From Williamsia sp. CHRR-6 (GTDB lineage Bacteria > Actinomycetota > Actinomycetes > Mycobacteriales > Mycobacteriaceae): a stretch of 64,000 bases of DNA. Under the pieces are notes generated by a model, which had not been told where the DNA came from, searched no databases, and saw only the letters and a program-made list of their open reading frames with translations. Shown one piece after another: positions 34,934-44,704 of the stretch (positions are counted from its first letter, which is position 1; each line of letters opens with the position of its first letter). The position numbers were made by a program, and so were the translations under genes. The DNA lies in the NCBI RefSeq assembly GCF_018474015.1, contig NZ_JAHCSG010000001.1, positions 1,054,001 through 1,118,000 on the forward strand, read 5' to 3'.

Positions 34934-37900
34934 TCGCCACTCCTTCGTGAACTCAACAGCTCAGTCGCTCGATCGAGAAGGCTACTAATCACGTCGACCT
35001 CGGCCAACATCGAATCTGCGTCGTCTGCCAGCCGCTCACGGGTCGCCTCTAGAGCGGCCCGTTGCTCAGCAAGAACGACACGCCTGTCGCGAAGAGCCGG
35101 CACCGGGCCAGTGGAACCATCACCTTCGAGGAGTTCGAGCTGGATCTTTTCGAACGATTCTGCCAGGAATCCGATCGCATCCTCCCGTAATTTATCCCTA
35201 CCTTTTGCAGACTTCTGCGCGTTGTACATCGCGCGCGCGTCGGCCGCAGTACCGATCGCGGCAAGGATAGGCGCCGCCTTTGCCACGCGGCTACTAGCTT
35301 TCACTGCTCCCCATGGCTTGAACTTCACACCTAGATTCTTACCGATTGCGTATACGGTGTCTCTATTTCCGACCAATCTGGCCACTTTGGCGGCGCCATT
35401 TGCCGAACCGGCGACTATCTTCATCGAATCGACACCGCTTGCTCTTTTTGGCGCAGAGAATTTTTCATCCGCCAAGGCGGCGTTTCTCTCGGAATACAAT
35501 GAGCCGAGCTGTCGGCTGATGGTAGACGAGTGCTCGGCGTACCAATCGTCGATGTCTTGCCCTATCAGCGTGGTGAAGCGATCCAGTTCCAGAGTGAGCT
35601 GCGGATCATCCAGCCACGCCGTTGCGGACTCTGCGACTTTGTCCAGGTCCTCGCTGCCTGCAGAGCGAATCCGGCCGCGCGCCTTCTCCACGAACGGATC
35701 GACGATCTGCGTCAGCTTGTTTCGCATCGCGCTTTCGAGCAGCTCGGCCGCGCTCTCTCCGTTGGCGAAGGCCTGGACCGGGCGTGCGAGCACGGCCACC
35801 TCAGCCTCCAGCTCGGCCACGTTGGCGCGCAAATCTTCGCGTCGACTGAGTAGAGCGTTGATCGTTTCGTCAATAGCGGCACGTTCACGTCCGGCCAGCG
35901 ACAACTTTCGCGAGAACGAATCGAGTGTCCGAACAACGGGCTCGATACCATCCCACTCGCGGTTACCGTCATAGTCAGCCCGCGTGACGTCCAAGTTGTT
36001 GCCGACTTCACCAAACGGGTCGCCGGCGACGGTATGCACCTCGGACTCGTTGAGAGCGATACCTCGCGAGCCCAGCGCGGCGATCAGCTCTGTGGATTTG
36101 CGGCGCCGCAGCAGCAGGTATGCCTCCGGATCTGAGGTCGGATCGACACCTAGCTCATCGGATCTGTTGATGAGAAAAATGATGCGCCCTGCCTTCGGAA
36201 CCGTCCTGGCGGTTCCGTTCACTATTGCCTCCAGCAGGGTGACGTCACCGAGTAGCAGATTGACATGCACAACCACCACCACGAGGGCCGCGCCAGCAGC
36301 GGCAGCGAGCGCCTGCTCATCATGATTGGCTCGTCCGCTCTGAAATCCTGGGGTATCGATCAGCCGAATATGACCGAGTTCGTAGGTGCGAGCAGCGTTC
36401 GTGCTGACGCTCCCCCGGACGCCCAGGTCCGGGGGGGCGGACCCACTCATCTCTACCAACAGCCGCTTGACGAGACTCGACTTTCCGGCGCTGTAGTCGC
36501 CGAGGATTGCCACGGCAGGCTTGGAGCGCGTCCCATTTCGAGCACGGTTGACCTCATGAGAGAGTTCGTCATCGTTTGACATGGCCTCGCCGACTGCAGT
36601 GAACCACGCTCTGACTTCGTGGTCCGGCGGGATGGACCAGGCTGAGCTCAGCCACCTCCCTAGCTGTATGCGTTCTTGTTCCATCTGCGTTGCGAAAATC
36701 GCGCGGTGCGCCTCAACGATCTTCGGCGGTTGCGTCGACCCCCCATCTGTGGCCTCAAACCAGTTTTCGCCCAACCAGACTTCCGCCCCACCTCTGGACC
36801 TCGCACCCCGCGAATCCAGCACACGGGCGGCAGCGCTGTCCAGTAGTCCAGTGCTTGAAGGTGCCTCGGCGATGCCACGAGATTGGGCTTCGAGGATATC
36901 GATTAGCCGCGTGGCTTTCGCCCTTCCCCGACGGATCGCCAGGCTCTGTTGCAGCAACTCAATGAGAACTGGAGCTGCAACGCGCCACGTCTCAGCGCGA
37001 CTACGATTTCGGAGCTTCTCCTCGATCGCGTCGAATGTCTCGTGCACCGCCGCCCTCGCCTCATGTGCGGCTGTGGCTCGTCGGCTGGCTGTCTCGTCTT
37101 CTCCACTCTTCGCCAGCCGCGAGCCGGCGAATTTGCCGACCTGAGAACCGACACCTAGGCCGATGGCGACGGAGGTACCCACCCAGCCGACGGGGTTCCA
37201 GATTGAGGCCACAGAGGGGACCGCGATGGCGCCCGAGACAGCTCCGGCCGCCAGCCCGGCGGACTGTAGTGCCAGGCCTGCCTTAGCCTTGGCGCTGCTG
37301 ATCGCATCGAACGACATGCCCTTGATCATGTACTCGGAAAGCCCGGGATCGATCTCCGATACCGCCAGTTGGATCTCCCGTTGCAGGAACTCCTTCCTGG
37401 CCGACCAGATCTCGTCGGTTGCGGCTTGGAGTTCGGACGTCGAATACACCGCGCGCTGGAAGTCCGAGTCGGTGAGCGGGGAGTTTTTGGCAATTGTTTC
37501 GCTCACCAGCACATCAGCCCTGCGCAGCGCGCCTTCCCGTGCCTGTAGGAGGTGAGATTCAAGTAGTTGGTTAAAGTGCCTGTCGAACGTTCCGCCGCGG
37601 GAGGCAGTGAACGGCCGGCCCCGTTCGCTTTCCACTGCGGATATGAGGTCGGCACCGTCCTGAAGGAATACTTCCCTCTCCGCCTCTTCGAGATAGCCCA
37701 GTGTGTCGAAGAGCTGCTCGAGTCGGTTTTCGATGACTCGAATTTGCGGCTCGACCTCTTCTCTGCTTTTGGAAAGCTTCGACACATACGAAGCCACGAT
37801 GGCGCGGAGGCCCTCCCGCAAGGACGTCTGGCGAAGTTCCATCCCTCCTTCGGTGATCGATGCGGCGACGAGATCTTCAAGTGCGGAAAAATTCGACCAC

Positions 37901-38733
37901 TGAGCGAGATATTCGGTGCCGAACAATTCTCGATCAGAAGCGAGATCATTAGACGCGGGTCCACGAAACGGCGTTGCGGCTCGCGCGAACAACGCTCGGC
38001 GACTCTGGATCGCGACTACCGGAGTCCCGCCCAGCTCGATCTTTGCCAGCTCGGTTCGGATGTTGTTCGCGTGTTCGGCAACGGCTCGCGACAGAGACCT
38101 CCGGACAGACTGGCTCTGGACCTTCGCAGGGTGCCGCCATCGCAGATTGCGGACGTTGAGGACCGCGATCGTCGGCTTGCCGTATGCCTTTACCCACTCA
38201 GCGATCTTGCCGAACTCGGACGACTGCTGGCTCTGCGTGTCGAAGCACAGCAGTACAACGTCAGCGATTTCGACGGCGCGACGTGCAGTCTCCTCAAGTT
38301 CAGATCTCGCCCGCGTCCTCCCCCAGCCGTTGATTCCCGGCGTGTCCCACAGGGAGCATCGCTGCCATTCGATCGGCATGACTTCGGTCGTCCAGTCGCT
38401 ATCACCTGGCGACACAAGTAATCCATCGAGTTGCCCGAAGGCGGACAGAAGGGTGCTCTTGCCCGCACCGGTGCGACCAAAGAACACGATGTTGAAGGTC
38501 GACAGTATCTGACGCTGATCATCCAGATGTCGGCGGACCTTCTCGGCAAAGGCATCGGTGAACGCCGACAAGTCCGCGAGCAGTTGATCTCTCTCGCCGG
38601 AGTCCGACAACGCGACCTCGCGAAGCTGCTGCAGCGCTGCTTCGACCGAGAGCTCGAGCTGCTGGAGCTCTCGTTCCCCTGTCCTTACTGCCTCATTGAC
38701 AGCATCTGCCAGTCCGGCAACCTCACCCATCAC
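34930..38733 (-). CDS. Large protein with two dynamin-like GTPase domains
   Basis: A 1267-residue protein with two GTPase modules in tandem. Module 1: 'FFGRTGAGKSTLLSAF' (about residue 87) and 'LWDTPGINGWG'. Module 2: 'ILGDYSAGKSSLVKRLL' (about residue 745), 'LIDTPGFQSG' and 'FLINRSDELG'. A Gly/Ala-rich hydrophobic hairpin (about residues 480-530, 'GLAAGAVSGAIAVPSVASIW') could insert into membrane. Long helical stretches connect the modules. With the overlapping single-GTPase gene downstream, the locus carries three GTPase domains in two chains. This resembles LeoA/LeoBC-type (Eleos) phage defence. A house-keeping role like IniA/IniC is an alternative. Confidence 0.7.
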   Translation of the reverse strand: MMGEVAGLADAVNEAVRTGERELQQLELSVEAALQQLREVALSDSGERDQLLADLSAFTDAFAEKVRRHLDDQRQILSTFNIVFFGRTGAGKSTLLSAFGQLDGLLVSPGDSDWTTEVMPIEWQRCSLWDTPGINGWGRTRARSELEETARRAVEIADVVLLCFDTQSQQSSEFGKIAEWVKAYGKPTIAVLNVRNLRWRHPAKVQSQSVRRSLSRAVAEHANNIRTELAKIELGGTPVVAIQSRRALFARAATPFRGPASNDLASDRELFGTEYLAQWSNFSALEDLVAASITEGGMELRQTSLREGLRAIVASYVSKLSKSREEVEPQIRVIENRLEQLFDTLGYLEEAEREVFLQDGADLISAVESERGRPFTASRGGTFDRHFNQLLESHLLQAREGALRRADVLVSETIAKNSPLTDSDFQRAVYSTSELQAATDEIWSARKEFLQREIQLAVSEIDPGLSEYMIKGMSFDAISSAKAKAGLALQSAGLAAGAVSGAIAVPSVASIWNPVGWVGTSVAIGLGVGSQVGKFAGSRLAKSGEDETASRRATAAHEARAAVHETFDAIEEKLRNRSRAETWRVAAPVLIELLQQSLAIRRGRAKATRLIDILEAQSRGIAEAPSSTGLLDSAAARVLDSRGARSRGGAEVWLGENWFEATDGGSTQPPKIVEAHRAIFATQMEQERIQLGRWLSSAWSIPPDHEVRAWFTAVGEAMSNDDELSHEVNRARNGTRSKPAVAILGDYSAGKSSLVKRLLVEMSGSAPPDLGVRGSVSTNAARTYELGHIRLIDTPGFQSGRANHDEQALAAAAGAALVVVVVHVNLLLGDVTLLEAIVNGTARTVPKAGRIIFLINRSDELGVDPTSDPEAYLLLRRRKSTELIAALGSRGIALNESEVHTVAGDPFGEVGNNLDVTRADYDGNREWDGIEPVVRTLDSFSRKLSLAGRERAAIDETINALLSRREDLRANVAELEAEVAVLARPVQAFANGESAAELLESAMRNKLTQIVDPFVEKARGRIRSAGSEDLDKVAESATAWLDDPQLTLELDRFTTLIGQDIDDWYAEHSSTISRQLGSLYSERNAALADEKFSAPKRASGVDSMKIVAGSANGAAKVARLVGNRDTVYAIGKNLGVKFKPWGAVKASSRVAKAAPILAAIGTAADARAMYNAQKSAKGRDKLREDAIGFLAESFEKIQLELLEGDGSTGPVPALRDRRVVLAEQRAALEATRERLADDADSMLAEVDVISSLLDRATELLSSRRSGE

Positions 38734-38956
38734 GTGCCACCCCTCCTGACCACCGGATCTTTTTGATCTTTCACGTCACGTGAAGTGTAGGAGAGCCAAC
38801 TGACATCAGCGGCATTTCCCGCTACAGGCGGAGATCAGCCGCCTTATTTCGACGGACCCATCCCGGTCACAACGCAGAATTTGTCAACACCGAGGCCAGG
38901 CGTCTGACAATTCGGGCGGAAATGCCGGCACCAGCCACAGGCTGTGGGAGCCCAGT

Positions 38957-39255
38957 TCAATCGAGCGGAAGCAGCTCGTCCGGGAACTCGTAGTTGCATC
39001 CGAGCGCACTAGGGGTAGCGACGCACCCACTGCCCCGGAACCACGACACCACCTCGCCGTCCAGCCACTCCTCCAGCGGCAGACCATCGGCCGAATGATC
39101 CCCAATATTCGAGCGGTGCAACACCATTCGAATCCGGCACAGCGACGGAACATCATCCTGCAAAACTACGACCTGCGCACAGATCGCCCCACACCCCTGC
39201 TCTTCCTCGGCCCGGCTGTAGTCGCGCGGGCCGAGATCACACCGGTCAGACGACC
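38957..39255 (-). pseudogene. Remnant of the 41094-41534 gene (copy 1)
   Basis: The reading frame matches the protein at 41094-41534: 'EEQGCGAICAQVVVLQDDV', 'IGDHSADGLPLEEWLDGE', 'ALGCNYEFPDELLPLD'. About 20 residues between 'WLDGE' and 'VVSWF' are deleted and an in-frame stop cuts the front near 39255. No start codon with a binding site is left. Confidence 0.6.
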
Positions 39256-39342
39256 CCTACACGCCTACAACGCTGCTGTCATCCGCGCGTGTGCCACCGG
39301 TGCAATGATGGTCGACGAAGTTGGGCAGTTGAGGAGGACGTG

Positions 39343-39773
39343 ATGGCAGGACTGTGCGTAGCTGACATCGACCGGTGGGACGTCGGCGAGATCAACCGGG
39401 TCTTCGGCATCTGCACGAACGTCGCTGACCACTGCGATGCGACATCGACAACGCTGGCCAACCTCGATGCGTTCAAAAGCTGGGGTGGAGATGCTGCAGA
39501 AGCGGCGAAAGATTCGGTCCACAAGACCCGTCTCGATCTCGATCGACACGGCGACGCTGACAAGAAGGTCGCACGTGCAGCCAGGAAGCCATCACCAATG
39601 AGGGTGTCGGCCTCGTGGCAGGCATGGTCGCCGGCGGCGCGGCCGGTGCAGCGGTGGGTACCCTCGTTCCCGTGGCCGGCAACGCCGTCGGCGCTGTAGT
39701 GGGGGCAGGAGTCGGCGCGATCGTCGCCTTGGAGACGTCAAAAGGAATCGCTTGGCTGTGGAGCAACTCGTGA
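39343..39773 (+). pseudogene. WXG100-like/ESX effector N-terminal gene with frameshift
   Basis: ATG 39343 is preceded by GAGGAGG. The first 80 codons read as a WXG100-like helical-hairpin module: 'ANLDAFKSWGGDAAEAAKDSV' and 'TRLDLDRHGDADKKVARAAR'. Near 39585 the frame is lost and continues in another frame as 'EAITNEGVGLVAGMVAGGAAG' and a Gly/Ala-rich hydrophobic stretch, ending at TGA 39771-39773. The intact form would be a roughly 143-residue protein of the type found at the front of mycobacterial and rhodococcal polymorphic toxins secreted by ESX systems. The next gene starts on the GTG that overlaps this stop. Confidence 0.55.
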
Positions 39774-40537
39774 CTCAGCCGTCAGTGATCCAGCTCAACT
39801 GGACTCGTCGAGTTGCATACCGGGACAAACCTATTCGCGACATCCTTCCGTTTGCTATCGGCGGGATCATTCTGATGGCGGTGTCGTTGCTAGTCGGGCA
39901 GCCGCTGCTATCAATCGCATTCCTGGCGTTGGCTGGGATCGGGTTCCTCAACTATCTGCGACCGCGTATGCGTCTGCGTATCGATGCGGATTCGGTACTG
40001 CTCCTGCCGGAGACACCGCTGCGTAACGCGATGACTTTTCTGTCTGCGATCTTTTTTCTCATGGCCGCTGCCGCCGTCGCGCAGGTAGTTGTCGGCTCGC
40101 AGCCGGACCTGCGCTTGGCCCTGGTTGCCGCCGGCCTGTGTGGTGTTGCTGTGTTGCTGGGTGTGATGGCTGTTCTCACGTCGGGTCCCGTCCGCATCAG
40201 CGGCACAACCGTGACCCTGTTCGGGGATCGGAAGTTCAGCATCGCCGACGACTCTTTCGCCGTGGCAGCCATGCCACGGGGTCCGCCCGTGGTGAAGTTC
40301 TCGCACACGTCGCGCTCCGGGGCACGTCCTGTCAATCTGACCCGCGGTCAGTTCGGAATCGACGCCGAGACCGTGGCTGCGACCTTGGAGCATTTGCGGA
40401 TGTGGACGCGGCAGGGCCGCATCGGGACCGCCGCCGAGATCGCCGCCATGCTGTCAGTCGCACCCCCACAGGGCCTAGACGTGGGCCAGTCTGTTGTCAT
40501 CGAGGTCGCTGTGCCGAATGAAGCTGGAACCGAATGA
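39770..40537 (+). CDS. Hypothetical multi-pass membrane protein
   Basis: A 255-residue protein; GTG 39770 overlaps the preceding stop (GTGA), while TTG 39752 is a possible earlier start. Four hydrophobic segments are evident, two near residues 30-65 ('ILPFAIGGIILMAVSLLVGQ', 'LLSIAFLALAGIGFL') and two near 90-145. A soluble C-terminal part follows ('VKFSHTSRSGARPVNL'). The layout resembles small accessory membrane proteins found beside WXG100-type toxin genes, but the function is unknown. The ATGA overlap with the next gene shows a tight operon. Confidence 0.6.
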   Translation: MTQPSVIQLNWTRRVAYRDKPIRDILPFAIGGIILMAVSLLVGQPLLSIAFLALAGIGFLNYLRPRMRLRIDADSVLLLPETPLRNAMTFLSAIFFLMAAAAVAQVVVGSQPDLRLALVAAGLCGVAVLLGVMAVLTSGPVRISGTTVTLFGDRKFSIADDSFAVAAMPRGPPVVKFSHTSRSGARPVNLTRGQFGIDAETVAATLEHLRMWTRQGRIGTAAEIAAMLSVAPPQGLDVGQSVVIEVAVPNEAGTE

Positions 40538-41070
40538 ATTTGGCTGACATGCTCGCCGCTTCGCCAGACGCCGCATGCGACCCGATCACCAATCCAATGT
40601 CGCTGGGCTACGTCATCGTTGACCTTCCGCCGGAGTGGCGGAAGACTCGCGCCAATGCCATCGGCGATACACCTGCGGTCTCGTGGATAGACGGCTCCCA
40701 CGTGGCGCCGAATCCCGATGACGTGGGAGGCACCGGGCTCTTCGTATCGGTAGCAGTGCTGATCGGGTGGCGATTGCAGAATCTGAAGGCTTCTTTGAAC
40801 GAGACCGCCGAGTTGTTCGCCAGAATGACCCAAGACGTGCCCGGCTGGGCGCGCCGCACTAGACAAGACGAACTTGCCATGCCGCAGTCCGTATCCATTC
40901 GGCTGCTCGGAACACTCGAATCACCATACGGGCCACTGATCTCAAATTCTCACAGCATCGTAACCCGCAGCGGCTCAACGGAACTGACAGCGATCCAACT
41001 GTCGGTCACTGCAACTCGTCGCTGGGAAGCGGCCGCTGACCAGATCCGGTGCCACCCTGAGAGTGCGTAG
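40534..41070 (+). CDS. Hypothetical protein of toxin-associated operon
   Basis: A 178-residue protein whose ATG overlaps the stop of the membrane-protein gene (ATGA). No signal peptide or membrane segment. The segment 'YVIVDLPPEWRKTRAN' and the later 'LLGTLESPYGPLI' suggest an alpha/beta fold similar to small mycobacterial proteins coded after ESX-linked genes, but I cannot name a family. Its operon position suggests it works with the WXG100-like protein and the membrane protein. Confidence 0.55.
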   Translation: MNLADMLAASPDAACDPITNPMSLGYVIVDLPPEWRKTRANAIGDTPAVSWIDGSHVAPNPDDVGGTGLFVSVAVLIGWRLQNLKASLNETAELFARMTQDVPGWARRTRQDELAMPQSVSIRLLGTLESPYGPLISNSHSIVTRSGSTELTAIQLSVTATRRWEAAADQIRCHPESA

Positions 41071-41093
41071 GCCGACCGCAGCAGGAGCCCATC

Positions 41094-41534
41094 TCAGTCG
41101 AGCGGAAGCAGCTCGTCTGGGAACTCGTAGTTGCATCCGAGCGCATCGGGTGTGACCACGAGACATATGTCCCGGAACCACGAAACCACCGCATCAGCAA
41201 CCAGTTCGACATCCTGGGTGAACATGTACCCGTCGGTGCAGTCCTCGAAATGCTCGCCGTCCAGCCACTCATCCAGCGGCAGATCATCAGCCGAATGGTC
41301 GCCAAGGTTCAAGCGGTGCAACACTATTCGAGAACGGCGCAGCAACAGCACGTCATCTTGCAACACCACGACCTGCGCGCAGATCGCCTCACACCCCTGC
41401 TCTTCGTCGTCCGGGCCGTAGTCACGCGGGCCGAGGTCGAACACGAAGCCCACCGGCTTGTCCGAGACAGATTCGACCACCCACTCCGCCATGTCTGACC
41501 ATTCGCGTGTGCCCGCCGGCTCTGCGTCTCGCAT
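41094..41534 (-). CDS. Hypothetical small acidic protein (intact copy of a triplicated gene)
   Basis: A 146-residue acidic protein; GGAGGGACAGGGC precedes the ATG. Blocks: 'FVFDLGPRDYGPDDEEQGCE', 'RIVLHRLNLGDHSADDLPLD' and the C-terminal 'ALGCNYEFPDELLPLD'. No family is recognised. Its size, acidity and place beside toxin genes suggest an immunity protein. Two decayed relatives occur at 38957-39255 and 48118-48400. Convergent with the 40534-41070 gene. Confidence 0.6.
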   Translation of the reverse strand: MRDAEPAGTREWSDMAEWVVESVSDKPVGFVFDLGPRDYGPDDEEQGCEAICAQVVVLQDDVLLLRRSRIVLHRLNLGDHSADDLPLDEWLDGEHFEDCTDGYMFTQDVELVADAVVSWFRDICLVVTPDALGCNYEFPDELLPLD

Positions 41535-41647
41535 GCCCTGTCCCTCCTCGCCTCGACGCCCTCACGGTAACGCCGACCACTGACATTCCACCCGCGCTGA
41601 CAGCGGTCGCTCGTGCAAGGTGCGCTGGGCCGGGAACCTTTCCGTAA

Positions 41648-42232
41648 CTGACCGCATCTCACTTTCCGTACCGTCTGGCAGCCCGCCGGGCCCTGGAATG
41701 TGAAAGACAGGGCGGCATAACCGCCGACACAGCCAACAAACTGGCCAAAGCACACACCCAGGTCCGAGACCTCGGTGAGCAATTCGGTAAAACTGTAGCC
41801 CGCGACCGAATCCATCGGATGTACCCTGACAGCGAATACGCCGTCGAGGAACTGACCGATCCGACCACTCCCAGCGGGCCCGGCGAAGCCGACCAGGTCT
41901 ACCTGATCACCCCCAAAAACGGCGGCCCCGAGGAACCGATCCTCGTGGAAGCCAAAGGCGTCAACGCCGACCTCGGATCGAAACTGGTCCGCGATAAGCG
42001 AGTACAACAAGGAACACGTGAATACGTCGAGGATCTCGCCGAGAACGAACCGTCAGCAAAGGTGTCGGACGCGATCGACAAAGCTCTACGTGACGGCACC
42101 CTCAAGTACGTCGTCATCCGTCCCACCGTCGACAGTTCCGGCCGCTGGACAGGATCCGTGGTCCAGCAATTCAATATCGACAAATACGGAGGAACGAATG
42201 AATACAATCGAGCGGCACGAATTCGATCTTGA
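41648..42232 (+). CDS. Orphan C-terminal toxin domain (CdiA-CT/polymorphic toxin type)
   Basis: The frame is open from a stop at 41645-41647 to 42232 but has no good start before ATG 41819 (137 residues). It begins mid-domain ('YRLAARRALECERQGGITAD'), so it looks like a toxin tail cut from its secretion module. The centre 'DQVYLI--------PILVEAKGVNADLG' and 'QQGTREYVEDLAE' resembles PD-(D/E)xK-type nuclease toxins of polymorphic toxin systems (inference). It overlaps the Imm49-like gene start by 35 bases, the usual order of toxin then immunity. As an orphan tail it is a candidate donor for recombination with a full-length toxin elsewhere. Confidence 0.55.
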   Translation: MTASHFPYRLAARRALECERQGGITADTANKLAKAHTQVRDLGEQFGKTVARDRIHRMYPDSEYAVEELTDPTTPSGPGEADQVYLITPKNGGPEEPILVEAKGVNADLGSKLVRDKRVQQGTREYVEDLAENEPSAKVSDAIDKALRDGTLKYVVIRPTVDSSGRWTGSVVQQFNIDKYGGTNEYNRAARIRS

Positions 42233-43052
42233 CCGAGCTCGGGAAAATGTTGACGCTGCCAAAGGAATACTCGAGGAGCAGCTCCAAGAAGCCCCCACCG
42301 ATGTCGACAGCCCGATGTTTGACCCCTTGATGCCAGCATCGGCCGTCGGGTGGTTCAGCACGCGTGATCCCCACGCCCAGCAACCCGAAACCCGATGGGC
42401 CGCAACCATGGCGACCGACCTCTACGCCGGATTGTTCCTCGGCGCCGCAACACCACCCGACACCACCATCGACATCACCGTCGCAGGCAGGCCACACACA
42501 CCCAACGGCACCGGACCCACCCGCAAAGCCACCCTCGACGACTGGATCCAGTTGTTCTGGTTCTATGCCCTATCCCGATCACCACAATCCCAACGCGCCA
42601 TCCACGCCCTCCCCGAACACCACGTCATCCCCACCGGGAAATGGCCCGAGTACCGCATCCACCGCTACCGCGCCCTCACCGCCCTCGACAACAACGACCC
42701 CACCTGGACCACCCACCTCACCGCCGCCCAAGAAGCAATCACCACCCCCAGCTACGTCGAACCCGACGAAGCCACCCTCCTCGAAGCACCCATCCTCGCC
42801 ATCCTCACCACCATCGCCAACCACGACCAGACAGCATTCACCACCGCCGTCACCGATGCCCTCCACGCCCACCGCACCTACTACACCGCCCACGACCACC
42901 GATCACGCGACTGCGCCGGCTACACATCCATCCCCATAGCCGCCACCTGCGCCCTCGCCACCGACCACGGACTCACCCTCACCATCGAATCCGACTACCT
43001 CCCCACCGGACTCATCCACCCCGGCTGGTACCCCACCACCACACCCAACTGA
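42198..43052 (+). CDS. Imm49-family immunity protein
   Basis: A 284-residue protein; ATG 42198 is preceded by GGAGGAACGA. It is mostly alpha-helical and shows the pattern of Imm49 immunity proteins: 'DDWIQLFWFYALSRSPQSQR', 'NDPTWTTHLTAAQEAI', 'TTAVTDALHAHRTYY'. Such proteins bind and neutralise a cognate polymorphic toxin in the cytosol. It directly follows, with an overlap, the toxin tail at 41648-42232. Codon use in the second half is strongly C-rich at third positions, unlike the less biased neighbours. Confidence 0.7.
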   Translation: MNTIERHEFDLDRARENVDAAKGILEEQLQEAPTDVDSPMFDPLMPASAVGWFSTRDPHAQQPETRWAATMATDLYAGLFLGAATPPDTTIDITVAGRPHTPNGTGPTRKATLDDWIQLFWFYALSRSPQSQRAIHALPEHHVIPTGKWPEYRIHRYRALTALDNNDPTWTTHLTAAQEAITTPSYVEPDEATLLEAPILAILTTIANHDQTAFTTAVTDALHAHRTYYTAHDHRSRDCAGYTSIPIAATCALATDHGLTLTIESDYLPTGLIHPGWYPTTTPN

Positions 43053-43184
43053 CAAAAGGTCCTCGACAGCACCAACAGAGGGCGCTACACCCCCTACTCC
43101 GCGACCACTCACAATTCGAGGTGCGCAGGCCACCAATCAACGCATACGACAACGGGTGTCGCACGTACAGCTTATACTGCGCAT

Positions 43185-43676
43185 ATGAACGAGATGGTGG
43201 CCACCAAGAAAGTTCTCTACATCGACATGGACAACGTGCTAGTCGACTTCCCGTCGGGAATCAAACGGCTGAGCCCAGATGTGCAGCAACGCTACAAAGA
43301 CAATTTCGACGACGCACCGGGGATCTTTGCGCTGATGGATCCTGTGCCAGGGGCCATCGACGCCTACGTCACGCTGGCGCACGTGTACGACACCTACATC
43401 CTTTCGACTGCACCGTGGAAGAATCCGTCGGCCTGGTCCGACAAGGTGCGCTGGGTGCAGAAACACTTCGGCATCGAAGAGGGCACGCCCGCATGGAAGC
43501 GGCTGATCCTGTCGCATCACAAACACCTCAACAAGGGTGCCATCATCGTCGATGATCGGGTCCACAACGGTGTCGACAAGTTCGACGGCATCCACATTCG
43601 ATTCGCGAGTGAACGCTTCCCCGACTGGCCCGCCGTGACCAGCGAATTGTTGCGACTCCCCCAAAGTGGCGCCTGA
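43185..43676 (+). CDS. 5'(3')-deoxyribonucleotidase-like HAD phosphatase
   Basis: A 163-residue HAD-fold protein. Motif I 'YIDMDNVLVDF' holds the two catalytic Asp residues; 'ILSTAPWKNPSAW' is motif II and 'IIVDDRVHNG' the acidic motif. This matches 5'(3')-deoxyribonucleotidase (NT5C) relatives, which remove phosphate from deoxynucleotides. Length fits the family. ATG 43185 is followed by a second ATG (43194). A decayed relative lies at 48564-48735. Confidence 0.75.
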   Translation: MNEMVATKKVLYIDMDNVLVDFPSGIKRLSPDVQQRYKDNFDDAPGIFALMDPVPGAIDAYVTLAHVYDTYILSTAPWKNPSAWSDKVRWVQKHFGIEEGTPAWKRLILSHHKHLNKGAIIVDDRVHNGVDKFDGIHIRFASERFPDWPAVTSELLRLPQSGA

Positions 43677-44066
43677 CCACCCGGCTCTTACATAACTGAT
43701 CTTCGTGGGTCGCATCTGAATCCGTTGCGCAGCGGCAGGTCTCGGCGATATCGCTGAGCATGTGACTCAGCTCGCGACGCAGGCGTGTGCACGAAGCAGA
43801 CCTGATCCCATGTACACGTTCATATATGGCCTTCCTCGGCATAGACGATCACCGCACCGAGCGCGTCGTGGTTGTCCATCGCGACGGATCGAGCACCACC
43901 GATCTGACGACCAGACCCATCTCGTGCATACTGACCGCTCGTACCGGGGAGGTCATATCACCCAACACGCACCGGACGCGACCAACTCCTCCGTCCGGGG
44001 ACGTAGTGCAGAGGAACAACAGAGTGAGGGACAACAGAACGTGATCGTCGTCCGGCCGAAGCAGAC
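43677..44066. other. No supported gene
   Basis: About 390 bases with short frames only; none has recognisable product or a good ribosome binding site. Probably the residue of earlier insertions. Confidence 0.4.
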
Positions 44067-44461
44067 GTGGTGACTGGTCGCCGGCGGCGCATTTCTGCGT
44101 ACAGAGACAACCGGGCGCCCTTGCCGCTCGTTGCGATGCTATGGGTGCTTGCCATCGCACTGTTCTCGGCAGCCATCACGGCGTGGTTGATCCAGACCGC
44201 CCAATACAACGAATGTTTCGACCGCCTCAAAGAGTGTCCGAGCGATCGCTATGTCCCAAACTTCATCCGAGATTCCACCGTGCACACGTGGATTGCTGCG
44301 CCCATGGTTGTTCGCGCTGTCTCAGCCCGATCCTCAGCCCGCGCCATCCGCTCCGAGTGGCGCGAATCGCATTTGTAGTCGCGTGCCTGCTTCTACTGAT
44401 CGTGGCCGTCTACGTGTACGGAAGGCCCTCAGGATTGCCAACATATTGTTTTCCCGGCTGA
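44067..44461 (+). pseudogene. Small two-helix membrane protein with probable frameshift
   Basis: One frame codes a membrane helix ('LVAMLWVLAIALFSAAITAW', about residues 23-42) and a short loop with two Cys residues, then turns into non-coding-looking text and stops at 44378. Another frame then gives a second helix ('IAFVVACLLLLIVAVYVYG') ending at 44461. The two helices together would make a small two-pass protein. I infer one frameshift near 44310-44345; a real short gene remains possible. Confidence 0.35.
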
Positions 44462-44704
44462 ATTACCATTGTGGATGACGCCAAAGCCAACTCTCTCAAT
44501 CGGATCGTGGACGCACTCGATGGCGCGAGGTGACCGCGGTCGACGACAGCGCCTCCGTGCGCGCCACGTGACGTAATCCCGCGTACACGTGCGCGAAAAC
44601 GCTTCCCAAGTCGCGTCTGACGTGCTCGGTAAAAGCGAGTCAGGACAACAGCCGACGTCGGTGCTCAGCCGCGAACACCATCACGATTTGAACCGCGTTC
44701 CGCT

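Noticed and set aside
42364-42939. Thr/Pro/Ser-rich plus-strand frame inside the Imm49-like gene
   Set aside because: It is the shifted frame of a C-rich coding sequence; low complexity, no ribosome binding site.
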